Of a stretch of 64,000 bases of DNA, positions 43,141-54,838 are shown one piece after another. The stretch's first letter is position 1, and each line of letters starts with the position of its first letter. Position numbers and translations under genes: made by a program. The DNA lies in assembly GCA_029465975.1 (NCBI GenBank), contig CM055728.1:2058012-2122011 (forward strand), given 5' to 3'. Source of the DNA: Dallia pectoralis. Lineage: Eukaryota; Chordata; Actinopteri; Esociformes; Umbridae. The notes under the pieces are model-generated. The model made no database searches, had not been told where the DNA came from, and was given only the letters and a program-made list of their open reading frames with translations.

Positions 43141-46100
43141 TACAACCAAGTCTACAGTACATACACCCTTTAAACCTCTTAACAAGAGTCTAACTGTACA
43201 CCCAAGTCTACAGTACATACACCCTTTAAACCTCTTAACAAGAGTCTAACTGTACACCCAAGTCTACAGTACATACACCCTTTAAACCTCTTAACAAGAG
43301 TCTAACTGTACACCCAAGTCTACAGTACATACACCCTTTAAACCTCTTAACAAGAGTCTAACTGTACACCCAAGTCTACAGTACATACACCCTTTAAACC
43401 TCTTAACAAGAGTCTAACTGTACACCCAAGTCTACAGTACATACACCCTTTAAACCTCTTAACAAGAGTCTAACTGTACACCCAAGTCTACAGTACATAC
43501 ACCCTTTAAACCTCTTAACAAGAGTAAACACCCAAGTCTACAGTACATACACCCTTTTTAAACCTCTTAACAAGAGTCTAACTGTACACCCAAGTCTACA
43601 GTACATACACTTTAAACCTCTTAACAAGTAACACCCCAAGTCTACAGTACATACACCCTTTAAACCTCTTAACAAGAGTCTAACTGTACACCCAAGTCTA
43701 CAGTACATACACCCTTTAAACCTCTTAACAAGAGTCTAACTGTACACCCAAGTCTACAGTAACTGTATACACATACACATACCTTTAAAAGAGTCTAACT
43801 TAACAAGTCTAGTCTAACTGTACACCCAAGTCTACAGTACATACACCCTTTAAACCTCTTAACTTAACTGTACACCCAAGTCTAGTACATAAAACCTCTT
43901 AACAAGAGTAACACCCAAGTCTACAGTACATACACCCTTTAAACCTCTTAACAAGAGTCTAACTGTACACCCAAGTCTACAGTACATACACCCTTTAAAC
44001 CTCTCTAACTGTAAGAGTCTAACTGTACACCCAAGTCTACAGTACATACACCCTTTAAACCTCTTAACAAGAGTCTAACTGTACACCCAAGTCTACAGTA
44101 CATAACCTCTTACCCTTTAAACCTCTTAACAAGAGAGTCTAACTGTACACCCAAGTCTACAGTACATACACCCTTTAAACCTCTTAACAAGAGTCTAACT
44201 AAAGTCTGTACATACACCCTTTAAACCAAGTCTAACAGTCTACAGTACATACACCCTTTAAACCTCTTAACAAGACTTAACTGTACAACCAAGTCTACAG
44301 TACATACACTTTAAACCTCTTAACAAGAGTCTAACTGTACACCCAAGTCTACAGTACATACACCCTTTAAACCTCTTAACAAGAGTCTAACTGTACACCC
44401 AAGTCTACAGTACATACACCCTTTGAACCTCTTAACAAGAGTCTAACTGTACACCCAAGTCTACAGTACATACACCCTTTTTAACAAGAACCTCTTAACA
44501 AGAGTCTAACTGTACACCCAAGTCTACAGTACATACACCCTTTAAACCTCTTAACAAGAGTCTAACTGTACACCCAAGTCTACAGTACATACACCTAACT
44601 TTAAACATACCCTTAACAAGAGTCTAACTGTACACCCAAGTCTACAGTACATACACCCTTTAAAAACCTGTACACCCAAGTCTTAACAAAGTCTAACTGT
44701 ACACCCAAGTCTACAGTACATACACCCTTTAAACCTCTTAACAAGAGTCTAACTGTACACCCAAGTCTACAGTACATACACCCTTTAAACCTCTTAACAA
44801 GAGTCTAACTGTACACCCAAGTCTACAGTACATACACCCTTTAAACCTCTTAACAAGAGTCTAACTGTACACCCAAGTCTACAGTACATACACCCTTTAA
44901 ACCTCTTAACAAGAGTCTAACTGTACACCCAAGTCTACAGTACATACACCCTTTAAACCTCTTAACAAGAGTCTAACTGTACACCCAAGTCTACAGTACA
45001 TACACCCTTTAAACCTCTTAACAAGAGTCTAACTGTACACCCAAGTCTACAGTACATACACCCTTTAAACCTCTTAACAAGTCTAGTCTAACTGTACACC
45101 CAAGTCTACAGTACATACACCCTTTAAACCTCTACATAACAAACCTCTTAACAAGAGTCTAACTGTACACCCAAGTCTACAGTACATACACCTAACTTTA
45201 AACCTCTTAACAATAGTCTAACTGTACACCCAAGTCTACAGTACATACACCCTTTAAACCTCTTAACAAGAGTCTAACTGTACACCCAAGTCTACAGTAC
45301 ATACACCCTTTAAACCTCTTAACAAGAGTCTAACTGTACACCCAAGTCTACAGTACATACACCCTTTAAACCTCTTAACAAGAGTCTAACTGTACACCCA
45401 AGTCTACAGTACATACACCCTTTAAACCTGTACTACATAACAAACCTCTTAACAAGAGTCTAACTGTACACCCAAGTCTACAGTACATACACCCTTTAAA
45501 CCTCTTAACAAGAGTCTAACTGTACACCCAAGTCTACAGTACATACACCCTTTAAAAACCTTTAACAAGAGTCTAACTGTACACCCAAGTCTACAGTACA
45601 TAAACCCCTTACCTTTACACCCAAGTCTACAGTACATACACCCTTTAAACCTTTAAACCTGTACACCCAAGTCTAAGTACAAGAGTCTAACTGTACACCC
45701 AAGTCTACAGTACATACACCCTTTAAACCTCTTAACAAGAGTCTAACTGTACACCCAAGTCTACAGTACATACACCCTTTAAAAACCTTAACAAGAGTCT
45801 AACTGTACACCCAAGTCTACAGTACATACACCTTTTTAAACCCCTTAACAAGAGTCTAACTGTACACCCAAGTCTACAGTACATACACCCTTTAAACCTC
45901 TTAACAAGAGTCTAACTGTACACCCAAGTCTACAGTACATACACCTTTTAAACCCCTTAACAAGAGTCTAACTGTACACCCAAGTCTACAGTACATACAC
46001 CCTTTAAACCCCTTAACAAGAGTCTAACTGTACACCCAAGTCTACAGTACATACACCTTTTAAACCCCTTAACAAGAGTCTAACTGTACACCCAAGTCTA

Positions 46101-46361
46101 CAGTACATACACCCTTTAAACCTTTTTAACAAGAGTCTAACTGTACACCCAAGTCTACAGTACATACACCTTTTAAACCCCTTAACAAGAGTCTAACTGT
46201 ACACCCAAGTCTACAGTACATACACCCTTTAAACCTCTTAACAAGAGTCTAACTGTACACCCAAGTCTACAGTACATACACCCTTTGAACCTCTTAACAA
46301 GAGTCTAACTGTACACCCAAGTCTACAGTACATACACCCTTTAAACCCCTTAACAAGAGTC
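43141..46361. repeat. 56-bp minisatellite, about 57 copies, partly scrambled
   Basis: Unit ACACCCAAGTCTACAGTACA, TACACCCTTTAAACCTCTTA, ACAAGAGTCTAACTGT. Regular copies flank a zone (about 43520-45670) with truncated, duplicated and rearranged pieces such as CTAACTGTAAGAGTCTAACT. The last ~500 bp carry a CCCCTTAACAAG variant. No genes. Confidence 0.96.
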
Positions 46362-47485
46362 CATTAGATATGATGGTTGTAGGTAATGTTGTGCCATATC
46401 CAAGACTTTATTGCATTGTTCTGTAATCCAGCACTATTCTTAGCTAGTAAACTAAAACCTAAATGAAGAGACACACAATTCATAATAAAGTAAATGGTTT
46501 CCTCTACAAAGTAATGGCAACAGGGTCTTGTGTCTTGGCTCAATAAACAAGATGTTCTGGAACAGTCATATCAAATTGTTTGCATCCAATATAAGTGACA
46601 ATCAAACATCCGTTCCTCGTACTTGAGTTGTGACATTCTCTCTGTATTAGATACAAAGCATTTATTTCATGGACACATTTGGACAGGATTCCCCAACTGT
46701 ATCAATTATGCATGCATGGAACCACAGTTATTGCGTAATATATTACAGGAGTAAACTTCTCAACCAGAACCTTGTAGCCCTTCCATGAAAACACCATGCT
46801 TAACACCAGAACATATTTGGAAGAGCAAAGAATAACCATTAAATCCAAATATCTAAACTAATTATAATTTCTATAAACACACAATCTTTCCCTTAAAAAA
46901 AGTACACAATAACAACATTATCATTAATGGTCATAGTATGAAAACGATATTCTTATCTTTAAAATGACATATTGAGTAGAGGGTCATCTCCTCTCTTTGC
47001 ACAGTCCTCTGCTTTTTCCCATAAATTATTCTAATTTACAAGGCTATTTACAATGTTTATTATTATTATTCTACAATATTGAATTATTATGCATTATACC
47101 CTTTCTCACACACACCCAGAAAGAATTCAAGCAATCGCTCAAACACACTAATTTCACGAAATGACTCTGTCAGGTTCACAACCCAAACTACCGTGCTGGT
47201 TTCATATCCAAGTAAATCTGCATCAATTAAAAACTGTAAATGTTGGTTATTTGAAGGTTCACACCTATCATCTATCCTCACTCATAATGGGATGCCAGAA
47301 ATGATGGGAGACACTGGTATGCAAGTTCACTTTGGTTTTCAAAGATCTAGAAGAACCATTTTTAATAATTGGGGTAACCACATCAGTAGATTATTGCAGA
47401 AAATTAGTGATGTTTCCAGTCAGCGTCTTTTTCACTCTAGTTGACAGAAAAACATACATCATTGTTCTACGTTATTCAGTGAACG
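46362..47485. other. Unassigned sequence between arrays
   Basis: No exon recognised. An open plus-strand frame of 121 codons (47079-47444) and a shorter minus one overlap and show no domain I know. AT-rich with several poly-A tracts. Confidence 0.35.
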
Positions 47486-47790
47486 TTCTATAAAAACGGG
47501 GGAAGGTAAAAACACAGTAACATAACACACAACCATATTGAATGTACCCCTGTGGCCTAAAGGAAGGTATAAACCATAAAACATAACACACATTTATGTA
47601 CCCCTGTCGCCTAAAGGAAGGTATAAACACAGAAACGTAACACACAACCATATTGAATGTAACCTAAAGAAAGGTATAACACAGTAACATAACACACAAC
47701 CATATTGAATGTACCTCTGTAACCTAAAGGAAGGTATAAACACAGAAACATAACACATTTATGTACCCCTGTGACCTAAAGCACATATTA
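47486..47790. repeat. Irregular ~60-bp tandem repeat, 4-5 copies
   Basis: Copies of CATAACACACAACCATATTG, AATGTACCCCTGTGGCCTAA and AGGAAGGTATAAACACAG, with deletions of 10-20 bp between copies. Confidence 0.85.
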
Positions 47791-47846
47791 GAATTCTGGC
47801 ATTTCAATATGGAAGCTCAATTTGTGTTGAGTGTTGCATGGCATAT

Positions 47847-49008
47847 CAATGAAGATAACTCAACGAAGATTACTTAATGACCAGATAACTCAATGATACG
47901 GTAACTCAATGACCAAATAACTTAATGATCAGGAAATAAATGACCAAATAACTCAATGACCAAATAACTCAATGACCAAATAACTTAATGATCAGGAAAT
48001 AAATGACCAAATAACTCAATGACCAAATAACTCAATGACCAAATAACTTAATGATCAGGAAATAAATGACCAAATAACCCAATGACCAAATAACTTAATG
48101 ATCAGGAAATAAATGACCAAATAACTCAATGATACGGTAACTCAATGACCAAATAACTTAATGATCAGGAAATAAATGACCAAATAACTCAATGATACGG
48201 TAACTCAATGACCAAATAACTTAATGATCAGGAAATAAATGACCAAATAACTCAATGACCAAATAACTTAATGATCAGGAAATAAATGACCAAATAACTC
48301 AATGATACGGTAACTCAATGACCAAATAACTTAATGATCAGGAAATAAATGACCAAATAACTCAATGATACGGTAACTCAATGACCAAATAACTTAATGA
48401 TCAGGAAATAAATGACCAAATAACTCAATGACCAAATAACTCAATGACCAAATAACTCAATGACCAAATAACTTAATGATCAGGAAATAAATGACCAAAT
48501 AACTCAATGATACGGTAACTCAATGACCAAATAACTTAATGATCAGGAAATAAATGACCAAATAACTCAATGACCAAATAACTCAATGACCAAATAACTT
48601 AATGATCAGGAAATAAATGACCAAATAACCCAATGACCAGGTAACTAAATGACCAAATAACTTAATGATCAGGAAATAAATGACCAAATAACCCAATGAC
48701 CAGGTAACTAAATGACCAAATAACTCAATGACCAGGTAACTCAATGACCAGGTAACTCAATGACCAGATAAGTCAATGACCAGGTAACTCAATGATCCGG
48801 TAACTCAATGATCCCGTAACTCAATGATCCCGTAACTCAATGATCCGGTAACTCAATGACCCGGTAACTCAATGACCAGGTAACTCAATGACCAGGCAAC
48901 TCAATAACCAGGTAACTCAATGACCAGGTAACTCAATGACCAGGTAACTCAATGACCAGGTAACTCAATGACCAGATATCTCAATGAAGATAACACAATG
49001 ACCAGGTT
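47847..49008. repeat. 16-bp minisatellite with 63-bp higher-order unit
   Basis: Basic unit GACCAAATAACTCAAT. Between 47900 and 48700 four variants are grouped into a 63-bp unit (…AACTCAAT, GATACGGTAACTCAAT, GACCAAATAACTTAAT, GATCAGGAAATAAAT). From 48700 on simple GACCAGGTAACTCAAT units dominate. Confidence 0.95.
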
Positions 49009-51040
49009 TTTGGAAAAAACGGTTAGTCAAAATTCTGAAATATTTTCTTTCTTGTTTATGCCATTGTACTAGTCAGCTTTCTGAAAATAAATAAATAAAT
49101 AGAACATGAATATTCTCCCTAATGCTGCCATGAAACTGTATGCATGTAATTTACACACCACTGTACTCAACAATACTTTAAGAGATGGGGAGAAATTGAC
49201 TGTCATTTATTGCAGTGGAAAAAATGGAAGACTCAGGTGGGACACGCTGGCTGCACCATTTTACTCCCCTCACAGAACACAAATCCAATCAACAAATCAC
49301 TTATTCAAGCCGTGTCCTTTTCAAATGATTCCTTTAAAAAACAAAGCCAGAGGGTATGGAAATATCAATGTGCATAATCTAAGTCTAAATATCTGTTCCA
49401 ATATATGGGTGATGATTATTGCATTCAAAGAATAGTGTGACATGTATTTCTCGATTACATTTTACAGGATTGATGTCAGCCTGTGCAGTAAATAACACAG
49501 TATCTATCTTACCATGTACAATTATCAAGTATCATTTTTACACTGAATTTCATGTTTACTTGGGTCCTCTTCATTTTTTATAACATGTTGTATTAAGTGT
49601 TGAAACCAATTCAGTGTGACAAATATGCAATAATTGAGGGAATCAGAAATGCTCCAAATCCTTTTGTTCACAGTACAGAATAAGAAGGCAATCTGTCCCT
49701 GTGAGCATTTAGAGTAAACTTGAGGGTATGAGTGTGTAGAGTAAACATTTCTATGGGTGAGAAAGTGCATATTGAGAGCAAAGGAAATAAAATAATGTAT
49801 CTTCCTCATCTTATATGTAATCAGCTAGTGACCCTTGTCAACACTAAAGGCCACAGGATCAACAACCACACTGTCCACAAGAAATCAAGAGGGAAATAAC
49901 GTATCCCTTTGTTGTACAGACATGTGTCTTCTTGTTCCTCCATCAATATCAGGCTTTACTCAGAAGATGAGGCTCTGTTGTCGAGATATGCTGTTCACTG
50001 TGAGGAGAGAGAAACCAGTTGGGGACATCATGAGAAACAGCACTCAGTATTATCACATGTAGTAACAAAGTCTGAAACGACCCACGGCAGCTTAAAAAAT
50101 TACATATAGATCAGTGTTTCTCAACCATTTTCAGCCCGAGGACCACCTGACAGAATCCCACTCTAACACGACCCCCAAAAAACAACAACATAGGAAGGAT
50201 AAGCTAAAATAAAGTTTAATTTGCAACTGTTTCAAGTCACTGTTTCAAGGTGCTTGAGCACCTGCCCCTTTGCCCCTTGGTGCCCAAAGTGCCCTTTTGT
50301 CAAAGAAAAAATTCCTATATTTTTTGTAATAACATTTTTGTTAATGCCTGCCCATGCCCAATCTAAATATTAGTAACATTTATGAATAATAATTTCGCCG
50401 TAAATAAAATGATCCACGTGATGACCTTTCACCTGACGACGACCTCATCATAATGGAACGATTCCTCACGCTGCACGCAAATTTCTTTTATTGCCAGAGG
50501 ATATTTTCAAAACCGGGCCATCTGGTAAGTGATGTTTTATTCTCAGCGAAGTGATTTTGATGTTTATTTACTTATCATTATTTTACAAGAACGATGTGAT
50601 GTGAAGAGAGCATGCAGCTATGTTGTTATATTGCTGTTATAGCCTGTAGTGCAAGTAACGTTACCGTGCTGTTTGAGGGAGAAAAGTTTCACAGGCATCG
50701 AGGGCTCTGGTCTTATTTGTTTATGTTATTTGACTTAACTATTATTATATTACAGTACTTTTTTTTTAACGTAGAGTGCCTTAAAAATAATTATCACAAC
50801 ACTGGTAAGGCTTATTCAGATTTTCCCATTCTCTTAATTATCATTACAAAAATAAAAACATTTCAGAAATGAATATTTTTTTCCTACAATAGCAACAGTG
50901 TTTATAAGGGCAAGACCACTATAGCCTGTGAACTCAATAATATCTCTCTGGAAATAAATGTAAAAATATAAAATAATCAATCAAAATCCAACTATATCTC
51001 ATAGTCACAATGCAATTTGAAATCATTATCACAGTATCTG
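49009..51040. other. Unassigned sequence; hAT-like end at 50114
   Basis: At 50114 CAGTGTTTCTCAACCATTTT begins a stretch (with CCCGAGGACCACC) that looks like the end of a Charlie-type hAT; its partner was not found. The rest (49009-50110 and 50160-51040) has only short open frames without recognisable domains. A 3' UTR of cdk16 or another minus-strand transcript is possible but unproven. Confidence 0.4.
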
Positions 51041-51970
51041 CCAGTATACACTGGGAGTGAGCCTGTATACACTGGGAGTGAGCCATTATACACTGGGAGT
51101 GAGCCAGTATACACTGGGAGTGAGCCAGTATACACTGGGAGTGAGCCTGTATACACTGGGAGTGAGCCTGTTTACACTGTGACTGAGCCAGTATACACTG
51201 GGAGTGAGCCAGTATACACTGGGAGTGAGCCAGTATACACTGGGAGTGAGCCAGTATACACTGGGAGTGAGCCAGTATACACTGGGAGTGAGCCAGTATA
51301 CACTGGGAGTGAGCCAGTATACACTGGGACTGAGCCAGTATACACTGGGAGTGAGCCAGTATACACTGGGAGTGAGCCTGTATACACTGGGAGTGAGCCT
51401 GTATACACTGGGAGTGAGCCAGTATACACTGGGAGTGAGCCAGTATACACTGGGAGTGAGCCAGTATACACTGGGAGTGAGCCAGTATACACTGGGAGTG
51501 AGCCAGTATACACTGGGAGTGAGCCTGTATACACTGGGAGTGAGCCTGTATACACTGGGAGTGAGCCTGTATACACTGGGAGTGAGCCAGTATACACTGG
51601 GAGTGAGCCAGTATACACTGGGAGTGAGCCAGTATACACTGGGAGTGAGCCAGTATACACTGGGAGTGAGCCAGTATACACTGGGAGTGAGCCTGTATAC
51701 ACTGGGAGTGAGCCAGTATACACTGGGAGTGAGCCAGTATACACTGGGAGTGAGCCAGTATACACTGGGAGTGAGCCAGTATACACTGGGAGTGAGCCTG
51801 TATACACTGGGAGTGAGCCAGTATACACTGGGAGTGAGCCAGTATACACTGGGAGTGAGCCAGTATACACTGGGAGTGAGCCAGTATACACTGGGAGTGA
51901 GCCAATATACACTGGGAGTGAGCCTGTATACACTGGGAGTGAGCCAGTATACACTGGGAGTGAGCCAGTA
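51041..51970. repeat. 21-bp minisatellite, about 44 copies
   Basis: Unit CAGTATACACTGGGAGTGAGC, with CTG in place of CAG in some copies. The period is a multiple of three, so each frame repeats seven residues (EPVYTGS on plus, for example) and frames of 260-390 codons stay open on both strands. There is no splice or start context, so this is not a gene. Confidence 0.97.
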
Positions 51971-52659
51971 CAACTGTGTTGTAAAAAGGGTTTATTAATA
52001 TACATTTGATTGATTGATTGTATGTAACTACTAATGCATTAGGTCTACATTCACTGTCTTCCTCAGTAAAAAGCTGTTCATGTTTATAAATGTAATACAA
52101 ATAACCTGAGTGATTATCTGATTGTGTTGTTCCAATAAGAGCATGATCATTTGACTCTTTTCCCAGCTAAATTTAGCATGCTTAAACGTTTGTTTAAACA
52201 TAGAGTTTCTCGAAGCGCATGGACTACAATGGGTTAACAATCAAGTTCACATTTTGTTTGGCAAGTCTCTAATGGAAAAACATTCTATATTACAACACAT
52301 GTCTTTGTTTTGGCTATGAAGTGGGCTGACTGCAATGTGCAATATGATGTAAGGACTGATCCTGAGACAGAGCTAAGGGAAGGCTTGGCAAATCAGAGTG
52401 ATGACTTCAACCAATCACATACAACCAAATAGGACAGAAGACCAAACAGGGACGGCTTTTATGCGAATAAAAAATCGAACCATTCACAGAGGTGTCTCAC
52501 CTGCCCTATAGATGTGACTTTGAACCCCGGTTAAGGGTTTTACATTCCAAATGACTAGTAAATTGTCCATCTTATATTCAAACTGGATTACTTAACTTTA
52601 TTCGGATTATCAAGATTATCAAGCCATAATCATTTGCAACATTAACAAATAACTTATTT
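51971..52659. other. Unassigned spacer between arrays
   Basis: No exon or element end recognised. Confidence 0.35.
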
Positions 52660-54135
52660 TTAAGGTTAGGATTACATTTGAATAGTGTTTAGGTAAGGGT
52701 TGGGATATGATGATGTTTAAGGTTAGGATTAGATTATGTATAGTGTTTAGGTAAGGGTTGGGATATGATGATGTTTAAGGTTAGGATTAGATTATGTATA
52801 GTGTTTAGGTAAGGGTTGGGATATGATGATGTTTAAGGTTAGGATTAGATTATGTATAGTGTTTAGGTAAGGGTTGGGATATGATGATGTTTAAGGTTAG
52901 GATTAGATTATGTATAGTGTTTAGGTAAGGGTTGGGATATGATGATGTTTAAGGTTAGGATTAGATTATGTATAGTGTTTAGGTAAGGGTTGGGGTATGA
53001 TGATGTTTAAGGTTAGGATTAGATTATGTATAGTGTTTAGGTAAGGGTTGGGATATGATGATGTTTAAGGTTAGGATTAGATTATGTATAGTGTTTAGGT
53101 AAGGGTTGGGATATGATGATGTTTAAGGTTAGGATTAGATTATGTATAGTGTTTAGGTAAGGGTTGGGGTATGATGATGTTTAAGGTTAGGATTAGATTA
53201 TGTATAGTGTTTAGGTAAGGGTTGGGATATGATGATGTTTAAGGTTAGGATTAGATTATGTATAGTGTTTAGGTAAGGGTTGGGATATGATGATGTTTAA
53301 GGTTAGGATTAGATTATGTATAGTGTTTAGGTAAGGGTTGGGATATGATGATGTTTAAGGTTAGGATTAGATTATGTATAGTGTTTAGGTAAGGGTTGGG
53401 ATATGATGATGTTTAAGGTTAGGATTACATTTGAATAGTGTTTAGGTAAGGGTTGGGATATGATGATGTTTAAGGTTAGGATTAGATTATGTATAGTGTT
53501 TAGGTAAGGGTTGGGATATGATGATGTTTAAGGTTAGGATTAGATTATGTATAGTGTTTAGGTAAGGGTTGGGATATGATGATGTTTAAGGTTAGGATTA
53601 GATTATGTATAGTGTTTAGGTAAGGGTTGGGATATGATGATGTTTAAGGTTAGGATTAGATTATGTATAGTGTTTAGGTAAGGGTTGGGATATGATGATG
53701 TTTAAGGTTAGGATTAGATTATGTATAGTGTTTAGGTAAGGGTTGGGATATGATGATGTTTAAGGTTAGGATTACATTTGAATAGTGTTTAGGTAAGGGT
53801 TGGGATATGATGATGTTTAAGGTTAGGATTAGATTATGTATAGTGTTTAGGTAAGGGTTGGGATATGATGATGTTTAAGGTTAGGATTAGATTATGTATA
53901 GTGTTTAGGTAAGGGTTGGGATATGATGATGTTTAAGGTTAGGATTAGATTATGTATAGTGTTTAGGTAAGGGTTGGGATATGATGATGTTTAAGGTTAG
54001 GATTAGATTATGTATAGTGTTTAGGTAAGGGTTGGGATATGATGATGTTTAAGGTTAGGATTAGATTATGTATAGTGTTTAGGTAAGGGTTGGGATATGA
54101 TGATGTTTAAGGTTAGTATTAGATTTTGAATAGTG
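52660..54135. repeat. 58-bp minisatellite, about 25 copies
   Basis: Unit GTTTAAGGTTAGGATTAGAT, TATGTATAGTGTTTAGGTAA, GGGTTGGGATATGATGAT. A rarer variant with ATTACATTTGAATAGTG occurs at 52670, 53427 and 53772, spaced about 13 and 6 units. The G-rich strand has GGTTAGG and GGTAAGGGTTGGG, similar to telomeric sequence. Confidence 0.97.
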
Positions 54136-54257
54136 TCATCTGTATTTACCTAGACATGTAAATACATCTAACTATTCTTCACATACAATAGTAGGTCTGA
54201 GAATGTTCAACAGTTTGTGAATGGTTACATTTTCACTGTTAAAAGCCAGGGAGTAGA

Positions 54258-54568
54258 TTGACTGACATATTGGATTATAATGACATAGAGGAGTAGATTG
54301 ACATAGAGGAGTAGATTGACATAGAGGAGTAGATTGACATATTGGAGCAGAGTATACTGACATATTGGGGTATACTGACATATTGGAATATACTGACATA
54401 TTGGAGTATACTGACATATTGGAGTAGACTGACATATAGGAGTGTACTGACATATTGGAGTAAACTGACATATAGGAGTATACTGACATATAGGAGTAGA
54501 CTGACATATTGGAGTAGACTGACATATTGGAGTAGACTGACATATTGGAGTAGACTGACATATTGGAG
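54258..54568. repeat. 18-bp minisatellite, about 17 copies
   Basis: Unit GGAGTAGACTGACATATT with AGG, ATA and TAC variants. The period is a multiple of three, giving open frames on both strands that are not genes. It lies just downstream of the last recognised cdk16 exon. Confidence 0.93.
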
Positions 54569-54593
54569 AGTATGAAATAGGCAGGGGGATGGT

Positions 54594-54658
54594 TCACAGC
54601 CTCTTCATGAGAGAAGTGAACTGACTATACCTAATGTGTGCCGGAACCTTAAGCATCT
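54594..54658 (-). CDS. Candidate cdk16 terminal exon
   Basis: An acceptor TCTTACAG at 54659 in the right phase would add EMLKVPAHIRYSQFTSLMKR, L and a stop at 54594. A second acceptor (GTGTTTCAG) 10 bp upstream would give a different frame ending at about 54608. Neither resembles the known CDK16 end, so the true last exon may lie elsewhere. Confidence 0.25.
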
Positions 54659-54760
54659 CTGTAAGAGCTCTGAAACACAGCGATGTAGGCATTACATTTA
54701 ATGCTTATTAATAATATAAAGTATAAAATGATGAAGTACCATGTTAAATAGAACAATTAC

Positions 54761-54838
54761 CTGAGTCGGACAAGGAGCTGGTTCTATTTCCTGGCTCTTT
54801 TTCCAGCTGAATGTCTTGAAGTGCAAATATTGATGTAG
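54761..54838 (-). CDS. cdk16: cdk16 exon L, C-terminal tail
   Basis: Two bases plus 25 codons plus one base: [20 protein letters not shown] and SLSDS, then G. The pattern S-x-S-x-x-D-S-G matches the CDK16 tail. Acceptor CTTCTAG, donor GTAATT. Confidence 0.92.

Noticed and set aside
47079..47444. 121-codon plus-strand frame
   Set aside because: Codon pattern and translation show no domain, and an opposite-strand frame is equally open.
50934..52100. Long frames with EPVYTGS, ILAHSQC or YWLTPSV repeats
   Set aside because: The 21-bp array is a multiple of three and stop-free in several frames. Equal openness on both strands speaks against coding.
41236..54568. CRISPR-like regular repeats
   Set aside because: Units are directly adjacent with no unique spacers, and the DNA is eukaryotic.
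54172..54597. A 141-codon frame with NMSVYS repeats as the cdk16 end
   Set aside because: It is the 18-bp array read on the minus strand; the exon L donor does not join it in a family-like way.
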